A stretch of 64,000 nt of DNA, taken from Siphonodentalium dalli. Lineage: Eukaryota > Mollusca > Scaphopoda > Gadilida > Siphonodentaliidae. The notes under the pieces are model-generated. The model had not been told where the DNA came from. It was given only the letters and a program-made list of their open reading frames with translations, and made no database searches. Position numbers and translations under genes: made by a program. Position 1 is the stretch's first letter; the number at the start of each line of letters is the position of its first letter. Positions 1 through 13,800 of the stretch are shown one piece after another. The stretch covers positions 122,083,989 to 122,147,988 of the forward strand of contig CP136068.1 in assembly GCA_032622095.1 (NCBI GenBank). The letters run 5' to 3'.

Positions 1-190
1 TTGCATTCCGACGTCGAACAATGCATGCACGAGATATGTACTGCGCGATCAAAGGGGCATAACCGAATGTTTTTGTCGCGCGTTATTTGAAATGGTAATT
101 GCTGAAAGCTACGATGCCCAGGGAGGGTACAATGCTAGTCCGGCCATAGTATTACTATAGTCTGACTATATATCCCCTGCACCAGGCTTC

Positions 191-559
191 GTGACTTTCA
201 GTTGTCACCATCAAATGATCAATTATGTCAACATAACTTCGAAACAGAAGAAACTTTTGAATTATTTCAAATCAAATGTTACTGTTAGCACAGCTAATGA
301 AAACACAGGAAAAGATCAAGTTATGTCTGGAGTTGATTCTGTCGAACATGAACAAATGCTATCCGAAACGGCCAATACTGGCGATAAAGCTAAGAGTACG
401 GCCACTGAGACTGAATCCATCATACCCTTGTCTATAGTGAACATGAAAACACTACTAGTAGTAGGGCCTACCGCAACCCAAAGTCGTATTTATGAGGTTG
501 GCATCGTTCATGTTTTCAAAATGATTGTCTCATCATTGTCATGCATATCATTGCGTTGA
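191..559 (+). CDS. Uncharacterised 122-residue ORF
   Basis: I do not recognise this ORF. It starts at an ATG with no visible promoter. The first 25 residues (lysine-rich, ending KKLLNYFKSN) are followed by an acidic, Ser/Thr-rich stretch. That layout is seen at the N-terminus of some hAT/ZMYM-type transposases, but no catalytic domain follows and no inverted repeats were found around it. It could equally be a chance ORF in the TMC intron. Confidence 0.2.
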   Translation: MTFSCHHQMINYVNITSKQKKLLNYFKSNVTVSTANENTGKDQVMSGVDSVEHEQMLSETANTGDKAKSTATETESIIPLSIVNMKTLLVVGPTATQSRIYEVGIVHVFKMIVSSLSCISLR

Positions 560-698
560 ACAGTGTACTATCGCTTAAATGTAAGTACCGGTACTCTCAT
601 CATCACGCGAATTGACAAAGTGAATGGATGTCGGTTAAAAGCACTCTAGATTGCACAGGATCGCTCCATTTCAATCCAAGAATGAATTTTATTTTCTC

Positions 699-699
<1 letters not shown>

Positions 700-771
<72 letters not shown>
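700..771. repeat. 72-base poly-C tract
   Basis: An uninterrupted run of about 72 C on the plus strand (poly-G on the minus, transcribed strand of the host gene). It can form i-motif or G-quadruplex structures. Proline- or glycine-run reading frames over it are artefacts. The surrounding 560-1300 holds nothing else I recognise. Confidence 0.97.
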
Positions 772-772
<1 letters not shown>

Positions 773-1299
773 ATGTCAATGTACCCAATATGTATATAGC
801 CGTACCAATAATTTATTGGCTGCTACACCCCTGATGGAGATAAACGCTGTATCAGTGAGGCAAGCCAGCTCGTTCACAAACTATTTTCATGCTTGATTCC
901 CTGAATATCCAACTTAACAGAATATCTCCTAATTAGCACCACCAGGCACATGGCATATAATATGTCCAATTGGCTTCTTTCAAAACGCAATTCAAAAAGA
1001 TATCAGAACAATTGAAGTTATTATGATCATAAAACCAATAAATAATGGCTCATAGCTGTGACAAAAATTTCAGACATATCCACTGTTCGAACACAGCTCT
1101 GATTTGGACCCAATTCAGCTACTAAAAATTACTAAGATTGGTAATAATCAAGCAATCTGAAACGGAGATTGTTTAGTCATCTAACAACAAAGTGTTATGT
1201 CATCCTGAGCAAATGATTTTATAGAAATGGAATTCACTGAAATTGGCAGCAGATTACAACTTAAAAATAAATAGAAGGGGCCAAAAACAAGCCTTGAAA

Positions 1300-1645
1300 T
1301 AGTGTGTCTGACAGTTCAGGCTAGCATCACCAAATTCACCCTCTGGGTACCTCATTCTGCTCAGGCCTCATTTTCTGGGAAGTATCTATTATCTCAAATT
1401 AACATTGTTTATTGTTACTTTTTCCCTTCTCTTCTGTTTCAATATCCCATAATTTTCATAAGATAAAATGCAAAATCGAGGTGACTAATAGGTGAACATC
1501 ACCAACTTCAACTGGGGAAATTCAATCTGATCCTAGGTCTCCCAAAGCAGTTGAGGTCTAAGCAGAATGAGGTGCCCAGAGGAAGCGGGATAGCATAACT
1601 AAATTCACCCTCTGGGCACCTCATTTTGCAAATGTCAGACACACT
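1300..1645. mobile_element. Foldback repeat family C, copy 1
   Basis: The ends carry a divergent inverted pair: a segment around TTCACCCTCTGGGNACCTCA and its complement. The inside holds segments shared with 3732-4165, 33818-34172, 48097-48518 and 48764-49212, such as CTGATCCTAGGTCTCCCA and GGTGAACATCACCAA. No ORF. This is a non-autonomous dispersed element in the intron after coding exon 11. A short piece of the same end also lies at 2620-2668. Confidence 0.65.
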
Positions 1646-1703
1646 TTATACAGGATAGTATACCATACATTAATGCATACATTTTTCACTGTGCTGTAGG
1701 TAC

Positions 1704-1806
1704 TGGTTATCAGTGCACACAAGTTAGCCATTCTGAGAACGAAAATTCTTGCGAGCGTTATATTCATCTCCTTTTTGCCGCTGTGGTAGCCCTCCAACTG
1801 TGGAAG
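1704..1806 (-). CDS. TMC: TMC gene, coding exon 11 (donor uncertain)
   Basis: Reading minus strand, TTTCTTGCAG precedes the exon. It enters in phase 0 from coding exon 10 and gives residues 423-456, including [20 protein letters not shown]. This matches the conserved stretch after the fourth membrane segment of TMC proteins (an E..Y......E...TL.R.F.LR pattern). The donor chosen is GTACCT just below 1704; a second GT (GTGAAA) would extend the exon to 1690. It is the last exon in the window, so the signature region and remaining membrane segments are missing because of the window edge, not because of damage. Confidence 0.75.
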
Positions 1807-4800
1807 CTGCAAGAAACAACAAGAGCATGTCAAATATATCCTTAAGCCATTTCCATTTGTACTACTACAAATTACAATAACAATTTGAGCTTACAAAAAA
1901 TATCTGATATACCCCTAATTTCAATGCCAAAAATGTGGTAAAATTCTAAGACAAAAAAAGGACCGTAACTCATGTGAAAATAATTGGACATAACCCATAT
2001 TCGAATTTGGCTTGTATTTTTAGCTGGGAAACACACATACCAGCTTTGGTTCAGATCAAATAATCTAAACATGAGTTATCAGTCGGAAACCAAAAATGAT
2101 AAGACAGTGGGACCAACGGACAGACAGACTGATTACATAATAAAACCTTTTTATCAAAAAGGCGTATAAAAAAGAAAATAAGAATATCACGTTACTATTT
2201 GGATTATGATGAAATTCAAGAAGGACTTTTCCAGGAGCCCACATTGTGACAAGCATTTTCAATGATAGATTAACCCTTCTTTACTAATACTCATTGGCGA
2301 GTACAGTAATGCCCTAAGTAATCGACTCCATAACCACAGCAGAATTATGGGTAACTTTTCAGGATATAGTCGGAAATATGGCTTGTTGCCATTCATCGGA
2401 AAGCTCTTTTGAAAATTACCCATAATTCTGCTGTGATTATGGAGTCGATTACTTAGGGCATTACTGTAGTTCCCTTAGGAAATGTTCAGATATTAAGCTC
2501 AACAAACGGCCACAGTTGAACTTATTATTTTAACATTTCTCTCCAGTATATACATGTAGGCCTTCTCCCTACTATTATTATCTGCCATCTGCTTGTTTCC
2601 TGAAAACCCCTCCAGATGACCTCATTCTACAAATGACAGGCACACTAAACTCAGACTTGATTCCAACTTCAGTTGTATATTCTACACCACCACACCTATA
2701 TTTATGTGAGTCAGTTGCAAGCCTGTAATTTGCTGGGGGGGGGGGATATATTTTCTGTTATAACACAATATCATGAAGTGGATCCCATTCCAACAAGGAA
2801 ATAATTACAATGAAAAAAAAAAAGCAATTCCATCAGTTCTCATAGCCTTTCATTGTTATTTTTGGCTTATTTGTGGCCATTTACTTGGTTTCCATCTCAA
2901 TGATGAATTGCATGCTTGGACCACCCCCAATCATGCTGCGTCCCTGTGATATGTGTACAAGAGCACGGTTTTGCATTTGTGGTTCACATCTATAGGTTTC
3001 TTGCAAGATTTAATGTGTGTTATCAATTTCGGTCTTTAACTGCAAATATTATAACCATATTCTGTCATTGAAATAATTTGGTTGCGTCAATGAACTTTTG
3101 TACTGCCCATGATCTTACCTTTGCAACAATCACTGGAACTATGATATTGATGAGTGTGAAACTAATTGTTGGTCCAAAGTTTGTGAAGAGGTCACTGCCT
3201 TTGGTCATGTCCAGCACTGTGGAATTCTCATTCTGTAAACATACAGGAAAACTGAAAAATTACTCTTGGTCTCCAAAAAAAGCATTTGATGATTATTCTA
3301 AACCTCACTCGCAATCTACTTTATTGAATTATGCAACATCTCATTAATAACTAACTTTACACCGTTATCGGCATGTGTATGATTTAACAGTAAACCATAA
3401 GAGAGTTTCACATGTTCATTGGCTATATATAATGCAGTTCTTGAAATTGGCCACGGCAATAAGCAGTGGTGTGGGAAATGCTGTGGTAACATGTTGAATC
3501 TACAGTAATGCCCTAAGTAATCGACTCCATAACCACAGCAGAATTATGGGTAACTTTTCAGGATTTAGTCGGAAATATGGCTTGTTGTATTCATCGGAAA
3601 GCTCTTCCCGAGAGCTTTCCGATGAATGGCAACAAGCCATATTTCCGACTAAATCCTGAAAAGTTACCAATGATTCTGCTGTGGTTATGGAGTCGATTAC
3701 TTAGGGCATTAATCTATAATGCCACAGCATTGCAATCAAGCCTGAGTTTAGTGTGTCTGTCATTTGCAGAATGAGTGGGCTAGCATCACTAAATTCATCC
3801 ACTGGGATTCTGCTTGGGCCTCATTTTCTCTGGAAAGTTTCTTTATTATCAAATTTCTTTAGAAAATTCTTCACATAGATTCTATTTCTTTTTTAGTTTA
3901 GTTTCTCTATATCCCAAATTGGAAGATGACAAATTGCATAATCGAGGTACCCAATGGGTGTATACGTACATTACAATATTCACAATTTGGGAACTTCAAT
4001 CTGATCCTAGATCTCCCATAGCAGTTGAGGTCTAAGCAGAATGAGGTCCCCAGAGGGTGAATTTGGTGATGCTAGCCTGCTATGCGGGGATAGTGTCACT
4101 AAACTCACCCTCTTGGAACCTCGAGATCATTCTGCAATCGTCACACTAAACTCAGGCTTGATTCAATTGCCGGCAGACATTTTTCCTAATTTCGAAGGCT
4201 GTATAATATATACAAGGAAATTGGAGATAACAAAATTGGAATCAAGTGTAGTATACATACAGTAATGTAAACTCGGGAGCTTCCTGATTTTTTTTTGAAA
4301 ACCCTGTGCCAATGCATTCTCTTATATATTCGAATCGACCATAGGTCGCCTTATAGAATTGTTAAAAAATTAAAGAAAATAAGAAAACAATGATAATTTT
4401 TTTTTAAAGAATGTATTAAAGAAATAATAATAAAAAATGATAAATATGGTTAAAGAATGTAAAAAAAAATGATAAACAATTGTTAGGCAAACATATGGTT
4501 GACTCGCATATATATGAATATGCATTGGTACAGGGTCTTTTATGTTGAGCCAGCGCTGCTCCCGTCATCAAATGGTTAAAACCATGAATATATAGCAAAG
4601 ATTACTGCTGAGTTGATTATCAAGGCAATTGGAGGAAAATCAACATATTTAGACAAATACAGAGAGATAACTCTAGAATCAAGGTGGAAAGACAAAAATA
4701 AGCCTAGCAAAAGAACAAAGTCCCATAACTCTAGAATATAAAATGGAAGATATTAAATATTCAGAGTCATCCCTCTTTAATGGCATACTGTACATAATGT

Positions 4801-7800
4801 TCAAGTCCAGATTATTATTATACAGAGAATCCGTGACAAAATATATATATTCAAGATTAAAGCGCTGTGGTGGTTTTACTACTTTTAGGCCAAATTTTAA
4901 TATTTTACATGCTTTTAATTCATAATTGTTTAAATATTATCTTTGGAATACACATATATAATGATTCTATTTACATCTTTGGAGTACTTACTATGGCACC
5001 CTCTAGCGTATTAGCAAAGTTAACATAGAATACGAGTACAGCTATCAAGGCACAACCACCACCAATCAGCAAGCTGAAAATATGTGTTCACAATTAAACA
5101 TTTTACCAAAGTGATTCATAACAATATAATTTTGGTAGTGTGGCTTAAACTAACTACAAATCAAGAAATGATTTAAAACAGATCATTTGGAGACCCCAAA
5201 CATGATCCATTGACTCGAACCAAGCTTATATATTATTAGAGGTGCCATGATTATTTGATTTTGATAATAGATAATTGGTCGTCAATAAACGACTATAATT
5301 GATTAATCGTACCTAATATTAAAACGGGTGCTGGTTATAACTGTTGTCACTGTTGTTTCAGGCATCGTCTGATGTAATTGTTATGTTAATAAAGTGTATC
5401 ATAAACCACCGGTATTGACAATAAATGAGCACAATGAATTCAAAACCAGCACAGTTCTCGGCAATGTCATGGTTACAATATTTGTGAGTTCATTAGAACT
5501 AACGTAGCCATTAATTTCAGTGTTATGAATACCCAAATATACAAACAATATAAAAGTAGGAATGCATGACAGAGTGCCGGCAGTGCCTAAAAAAAGGAAT
5601 CTTATGTTATGAAAACTATAAGTTTCAGCAAACTTCCACAGCATGGATAACAATCACAAAGGTGGGCCCCACCCGCAAATTTCTGGACTCAGAACAAGTT
5701 AAGTATTTGAATCGTCAATCAACTCCCCATTGGTCAAATCAAGGGTGAGTGCATTCAGTTCATTGAACACGATGACAGTCGACACATTTCTTGTGGACTC
5801 GTCAATAGACTAGTCTACATGCATGTCCAGAGACAGTAGCTCAACTTCAATACAGATCTCGGAAACCCAAATGGTGGAGATAACCTATATATATATTTCT
5901 CTTCTCGTTTTATTACATGAGTCAAAATATATAGGGGTGCCATGATTAATCGTATAATCGATGAACTGTTGATAAAGCCGATAATCGATTACCATTTCAG
6001 TCGTTGATTAATCTGTGTTATTTTGGACTTGGGGAAAATGCCGGGTATTATTGAATACCGTGTTTGTTTTACACAGTTTAATCTGCAACCGGGTGGTTAA
6101 CAACCTTTGATCGTGTATCAGCCCAGAGAAGGTAGCGGGACTTGAATACCAATCTTGGGAACCTGCAGGGTGGTGATTACCAATATATGTTACAATCCAT
6201 TCAACAGAATATCGAATAAAAGATACTTCAGCAGAGGATCCCAGAACTATGTCATCACGCCACACAGTTGCGATATTCTTATGAGTCAGTGCGAAGTATT
6301 ATGTCATCAACGATTCACTGTGTCAAAATAGGTCTGTTTGTACAGTAATGCCCTAAATAATCGACTCCTTAACCACAGCAGAATTATGGGTAACTTTTCA
6401 GGATTTAGTCGGAAATATGGCTTGTTACCATTCATCGGAAAGCTCTGAGTGAGAGCTTTCTGATGAATGGCAACAAGCCATATTTCCGTCTAAATCTTGA
6501 AAAATTACCCATAATTCTGCTGTGGTTAAGGAGTTGATTATTTAGGCCATTACTGTACATATATGTGTTAAATCAAACTATTGCTGTTTTCGTAGAATGC
6601 AACCAATTTTTTAAAAGTGTTTTTCACCATCATTACCACTGGAACTATATCAGTTGATTTGAAATGACACATGTTAATGTCGGATGCTGTAAAGAGAATA
6701 GAAATAATATATGCCAATTGCCCATAGCAATAATTGTTTTTGGAAACGAAGTGAATTTCTCCACAACTCAAGTGCATTCACTGTTGCTATCCAGGATACG
6801 GAATCAGAAAACGCCTTGTCATTTCTGAATGAATTTGAGTAAAAGAAAGCTAATTGTACAGTAAATTGAAACAGCAGAGAAACATTATAAGAACTCATTT
6901 GTTGTGCTATATAGCCTAAGATTGTTGTTTATGGTTGGGGGGGGCAACAGTGCATGGACTTTTGATCCTTCATTGCATGGCCTTTTGATGCTTTCATGAC
7001 GGGAGCTATAAAAATCCTGTGTCAGTGCATTCTCTTATACTGTAAAAGTACATTTAATCGGGGTGGACCAATTTTCATGGTTGTTGATATAGGTAAAAAT
7101 AAATACCATATTTAACAATAACACATGTTTGAATTATTAACTATTAACTATTAATATCAGACATCTATGCATTATGTAGTAAACGGTCGGGTATATTCTA
7201 TATAGTTAATCAGATGTTGGCTTCAGGTAAATAATCCCCATTCTCGCATTGATTGCTTTGAGAAGAGAGTGACTTTCACCTAGCTTATGTAGGCTTATGC
7301 AATAAAATCCCGTTGTTAACATTCTCCATAGTTGGAAACAAAAGCTTGCACACACGACGTGCTAATAATGTCCACAGTGTGGATGCAGAATTTCCAATGG
7401 CTGACAAGTGGCTGCACTTCTATTTGTTGGATTGTTATTATTGGGTGTATTAACCCTTTGAGTGCCAGGTCGATTTTTGTATCAACCCATATACCCTGTG
7501 CCAATGCATTCTCTTATATATGCGAGTCGACCATAGGTCGCCTCGCATATATAAGAGAATGCATTGGCCTAACATTTTTTTTTTTTACAATTTTAATAAT
7601 TTATTCTTATATTCTTTAACAGACTTATTTTGTAGGTTTAGGCCCTGGCACTGAAAGGGTTAATGGGACAAATTTACAAAATTACGAACCCACAAAAATG
7701 TTCATAAATGGCTGAATCATGAAAATTTATAACAACGAATTTAAAAGCCATTCACAGAGAATGCACTGGCTTACATGGTCATGGTAAATATGGTTAGGCA

Positions 7801-10800
7801 CTGGCACATGATCTTTAATGCTGCACCAGTGCAGCTACCGTCATGAAAGGTTTTAACTCGGGTACATATTTGATTCATGATTTAGCTCAACTAGTGCTTT
7901 GAATGTCTAATGAACACATCAGTTTGATTGTCTGATACTCTGATACATGTACCAGGGGTGCCGGAAGCATCCAAGGGCAGGGGGGCAGAGCCTACAAAAA
8001 GGGCACTTTTCCGCAAAAAAGGGCATTTTCTCCGCAAACTCGGGAAAATAACCATAAATTCATTGTGGCAAAAATCCCTATTTTAATGGTATTTGTCGGT
8101 TTTTATGGCTGTTTTGTGATAAAATTGACAAAAAATTAATATTCCTTGTGAAATTGGTGGTATTTGGACCAAAAAAGTCACATTTTGCTATAAAAACACG
8201 AGATTAAACACACAAAAAGCATTTTCTGTCTCAAGAAAAAGGGCAAGTCCTGCCCCTGCTCGACCCCCTTGGTCAAGGGCAGGGGGGGTCAGCTGCCGCC
8301 TCTGCCCCCCCCCCCTTCCGGCGCCCCTGACATGTACAGGAGAAAATGTGTTGTACAACATTCAAGGACCTATATAATGATGTTTTACTTCCCAGAGAAA
8401 AAAATTCTCAAATAATTGATTATTGGCAATCTCTCAAACAACAAGATAAGATGCTTTGTTATTTTCTTTTGAAAAAATTACAGAATTTTATATTTGATAA
8501 CAAATTATGCCCTGTGTAGGCCCCATATAGAAAACTATGGGCCTTTTTTTCAGGCCCCATACCATTTGTAAAATGCGAAGCCTGGACACCATGAGATACT
8601 CTCTATATATTGTGAAAAGAGAGTATGTATGCAAGGAATTATCTAATATTGAACAAAACATGAAGAGAATATCTAAATACAGACCAACACAAATTGATGA
8701 AAAATGATAAAATGCAAAGCACAAAATGTATTGAAAATGGAAACAAAACTGTTATCACTTTAACACCCTGAATCACACCACTGGAGAATGAGAAAATGTT
8801 CTGAAATGGTTAAAAAGATGAATTTTGCCCTTTAACTAATTTAGTGATGAACAGATTAACCGGAACGGCAATCGGCATTGTCCGATATTCTGGTTATCTG
8901 TTTACAATCGACATCGCCAAAAAATATCGTGCTGTTATTATGGCATTCTGATTGTTTCTGCTTTCCGTTATTAAGAATGGTCAGTCTTTTACATTTAATT
9001 AGTCCTTCATGGTGGTTAATACAGTGGATAAACATAAGCATAATCATATACATTGGGTGACTTTGATATCAATTAAATTGTGCACCGAAAATAGACTGCT
9101 TACTTGTCCTTGAATGCTTGACAAAATTATTATGTAATTCAGTCTGCACTATAATTTTTTATGTCGTGTCTGCGGGCCTCTGAGCCTCATGGTAAATCTT
9201 AAATTTTGATAATAAATGTTCAACATATTATCTGCTAAAAATAATCAAGCAATATTAATTTATTATTCGCTTTATATTAGGTAACTTTGACTAAACTGCA
9301 GTTAAATCACCAAAAAAATCATTTTAATGAATGTACTCATTTGTTTAGTATTTATATGCCCTTTGAAGACTTATAGAGAGAACATCACATTTTTGCAATT
9401 CTCCAGAGATGCAAGGTACAAATTGAATAAGAAATAACACAGTGACAATAAAATACTCAATCATCTGTCTAATCAAGGTAAAAGGTTAAGATATTAATAA
9501 TGTTTGATAATTTTATAGTATTTCATCAAAATTTATCAAAATTATAAGATAATAACACAGAATATAATTTTTATATTCAGACAAATTTTTCATTTACAGC
9601 ACTCAGGCTCCAGTGGTGCCACAAAAATTCAGCAGTGCAATAGATATTCCCTCTTACATATGCGAGTCTCCCATATATCAGAATGAACTGGCACAGAATA
9701 TTTAATGATGCACCAGCGCAGCTCCTGCCATGAATGGGTTAAGCAGAAAGTGCAGAATGAATCCTATTTATTAGTGGGAAATGTTCAGGTAATAAGTTCA
9801 ACTGTGGTCTTTTGTTGAACTATTTAGGTGAACATTTCCTAAGGGATAGTTTAGAAAGGGTTAACAAAACCCCATTCAGTAATGATAGTTTAAAGCTTAG
9901 GCCGCATTATTTCTAATTCAATCTGCATATCTGTTAACCCTTTGAGTGCCAGGTCGATTTTTGTATCAACCCATATACCCTGTGCCAATGCCAATGCATT
10001 ATCTTATATATGCGAGTCGACCATAGGTCGCCTCGCATATATAAGAGAATGCATTGGCCTAAAATATGTTGTTTTTTTTTTTTGTTTTTTTTTTTTTTAC
10101 AATTTTAATAATTTATTCTTATATTCTTTAACAGACTTATTTTGTAGGTTTAGGGCTGATGAGATCGGCCCCTGGCACTCAAAGGGTTAAAGTGATAAGT
10201 AAGGACATTACACGGTGATGAGCCAAGCAATAGATCTCCGAGCAACGGTTTTGCATATTTCTGATCTGCTTCTTCTCTGGATATCTTCTTGAGCTCGTGC
10301 ATCGTGCACATTGTCCTAAACATTCAAAAGCAAACATCACAATGTGTCACTATCGTTTAAGGAATAAAACTTTCCCCGCTGTAAATAAAGCATTTATAGC
10401 AATCGATATATAGGCTACCATTTCCAAGATCTGTATTCAAGTATACAGCCCATGTTCAGGGTTCCCGCTGGGGTAAATTTAAGATATTGGGTCCATTAGA
10501 TACGACTGGTCGACCATGATTCGGCAAACCATATGTGATTTTTGAAATTTAATTTAACCCTCATTTTCTTGCATCTGGGAAGATATAGTTATGTTTTCTC
10601 AGCAATAAATTCATTAGAATTTGAGACCAGGAATGACAGGGTGTCCTCTGTCATGTATTGATAAGGAAATAGCCCAAGTAGCAAATGTAGAGTTATCGCT
10701 CGTTGTTCGGGATGCTCGAGTCAAGGTATATGTTAAAGTATACAGTATTTTATTATCGTCTCATGACGGCTATCACACACTCCCAGATTCCCGCTTTTCT

Positions 10801-13800
10801 CACATCAATTATACTCCAACAAATACTCTGTAGGTACCGCCCATTCATTGCAAGAATACGTCAGTCAAACTCAGTTGTACTCTTACTGTAACACCTCCCC
10901 CCTTCACACACAAGTTCTCGTATCATTTACACGTGCAAACAACTCGGTCATAATTCTATCGTATATCATTATATGTCATACTAGCTAGGTCACGATCTCA
11001 CGGGTACCGACTTATATCCAAAACATTAAAAAATGATTACAAAGATTAACTGATTATAAAGAATACATGTGTAGATACATTATAGCTGATCACAATGTGT
11101 TGTTTATATTTCACATAGATTCGATTAAACGTTTGGTGCTTAACACCAGTCTCCCACTTCTGGTTCGACTCAAAGATCCGTTATCGCTGTTTTGATCAGA
11201 GTCATTTCCATCAGAGTCACTTCCGTTGTTAGGTATTTTTTGTAAATGTCTGCGGTTTCGCCTCAGAATTCCTTTATTTGTTTTAACAAGATAACTCCTA
11301 CCATGTGTCTCTGGTGTGGATACATTATAGCTGATTACACCAGGCTCGCTCCATTGTTTATCGTTCGCGGTGCGAATTCGAACTTTGTCACCTGCATGTA
11401 ATTCGGGCAATGGTGATGCCCCTTTGTCATATGTTCTTTTATAACTTTCCTTGTATTCCTTATCGCGCTCTTTAACTTTTTCAAGAGAAGGCCACATAGG
11501 TGTTAATGTTTCTGGTGCACATGGGATGTTTGTGCGAATGTTACCTCCCATAATTAGTTGACAAGGTGTAAATCCAGTTGATTTGAGTGGCGTTGTGTGA
11601 TAAGCCACCAATGCAGTGAAGATGTCCTTCTGATTTAGTATGTGTTTTGCCAGTTTAACACCACTTTCCGATTCTCTGTTCGATTGAGGGAAATGGGGAG
11701 ATGATGTAATGAATTGAATTGATCGGGAATTGATAAAGTCCTTGAATTCTGTCGATGTGAAATAACTGGCGTTGTCTGTTCTTAGTATTTGGGGATTACC
11801 CCAATGAGAAAACATGTTCTGCAGTCGCCCAATTATTTGGCTTGACGACTCGTTGGTTACCATTGCTATTTCCAGGTAACGAGAAAAATAGTCAATGACG
11901 ACGAGATATATCTTGCCTCCCACGTAGCAGACATCTGCTCCAATTTTCTGCCATGGTAGGTTCGGTAGTTGGTTTGTTATCAATGGTTCCTTTTGTTGTG
12001 CTGGTTTGTGTTTCTGACAATCGGCACATGTTTCCACGAGTGTTTTAATTTGTGAGTTAATGTCTGGCCACCATACGCACGTGGCTGCACGGTCCTTACA
12101 TTTTGTAACTCCTTGATGCCTGCTGTGCAGGTTTGTGAGAACTTCAGCTCGCATTGCATGTGGAATAACGATCCTCTGACAATACATGAGTAGTTCAGTC
12201 GCAAACGAGAGTTCACCGCGGACAGTGAAGTATCCTCTAAGTGATTTTGGCACAGTTTTCGCACTTTCTGGCCAGCCATCAGTTACAAGGCGAATAACTC
12301 CCTGAATGTCAATGTCTTTCGCCACAGATTCCTTTATTCGTGTTAACATCAAGTCATTGACAGGCAAATTTTGTTGAATAGAATTAGAGCTGAAACGGTT
12401 GACCCATTCTTCTAACCGGTTAACCATCGGGGTTAACCGGATTTCAACCGGTTAACCGCTAAATATCTAGCGGACCTGTCACACTAATTATGTCTACATT
12501 ATGCCATGCTCCAGGGACAAACCTAGGTGAGAAGTAGTAGCTGAAATAAAGACCTTATTCACGGCATTTAACGATATTCAAAAACACGCATTCCTTGTTC
12601 TTTTGCTGGCTCTCGTGATGGGGAATGAGCAAATGAAATTTGTGAATGGCAGGAGAGATCGCTTATTTGCCGTGATCAGCATATGTTTGGGCATTTGTAA
12701 AACGAGTAAAATAGTATGGGTATTGGTAAAACGAGTAACAAAACTATATATTAAAGATCTGTAATATATCATTATCATCATTGGTATATCCTCCAATGCA
12801 TTATATATAAAGACAAGAAAGTAATAACTAGAGAACAAAAAGGAAGGTCAGTTAGGTCAGACTCGCAGTCCTATTCAGTATTCGAGCTACATGTATTCGT
12901 CGGTATCATGATAGCGGACACAAGTGTTGGGAGGTTATATAATTTACGTTTCGGTTTTAGTATGCAATCACTTAACATATAGCAATTACTGCCAAATTGA
13001 GTGTTAATTAGTCCCACAGGCACAACCAGTTACAGAGTAGCATGGAGCATCAATTTCCTTGATAAAAGGGAAGATTATTGAAGAAGTTTTGGGTTGCTTC
13101 AACTACGATGTCTGTTTGAGTCACTCAATTGAATTGATCATATTAAATCACAACACGGAGGAAGAACGGGAAGAGTGAAGACATTGTGCAGCTGATCTCA
13201 GTCTTCAAACTTTGTCGACTTACATAGTTTTTATAAACCCCAATGTAAAACAGTTTTATATACAGTATGTCGTGGTGTGGTTCCAATTTGAATCCATGTT
13301 GCTTCGTGCAGTATTAACTATTAAGTTACGAAAGCACGCATTGCCACACAACGTCACTTTTACGTTGTCACTTCCTTGTGTGCATTCAGACTTGATACAC
13401 AGTGACTGCACACGTGCTTTTGTCGGAAGATACTTCAAAGGGGCGGAATTGATTGAAGGTCGCCGACACTTCCAGACAGTTCGAGAATTGCTACTAAGTA
13501 TCTGATACTACCGCGTGTACCAATTAATGCTTGCATTGCACTCTACTATTGGTGACACTAAATTTAGTATTAGTTTTGCATCATTTAACCTAATATTTTG
13601 AGGATTATTCACGTTCACATTCAACTGACAACGGGATGCGGTTACGTCCGGTTCACTTTTTTCTAACCGGTTACGTCGCTAACCGGATGCTAACCGGTTA
13701 ACCGTCTAACCGTTTCAGCTCTAAATAGAATTCACATAGAAATTTACCTCTTCCATGCACTCATCGATCTCACAATCATGCACTCATCGATCTCACAATT

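Noticed and set aside
603-896. Proline- and glycine-run ORFs
   Set aside because: They exist only because a homopolymer has no stop codons; no signal of translation outside the tract.
10212-10217. GTGTAA as the exon 8 donor
   Set aside because: It would leave phase 0 and put a stop-laden frame into exon 9; the GTAATG donor two bases later keeps the frame and the membrane segment.
12385-12427. Integrase start codon at 12427
   Set aside because: It falls inside the hAT insertion; the natural protein continues from the RNase H region on the other side of the insertion.
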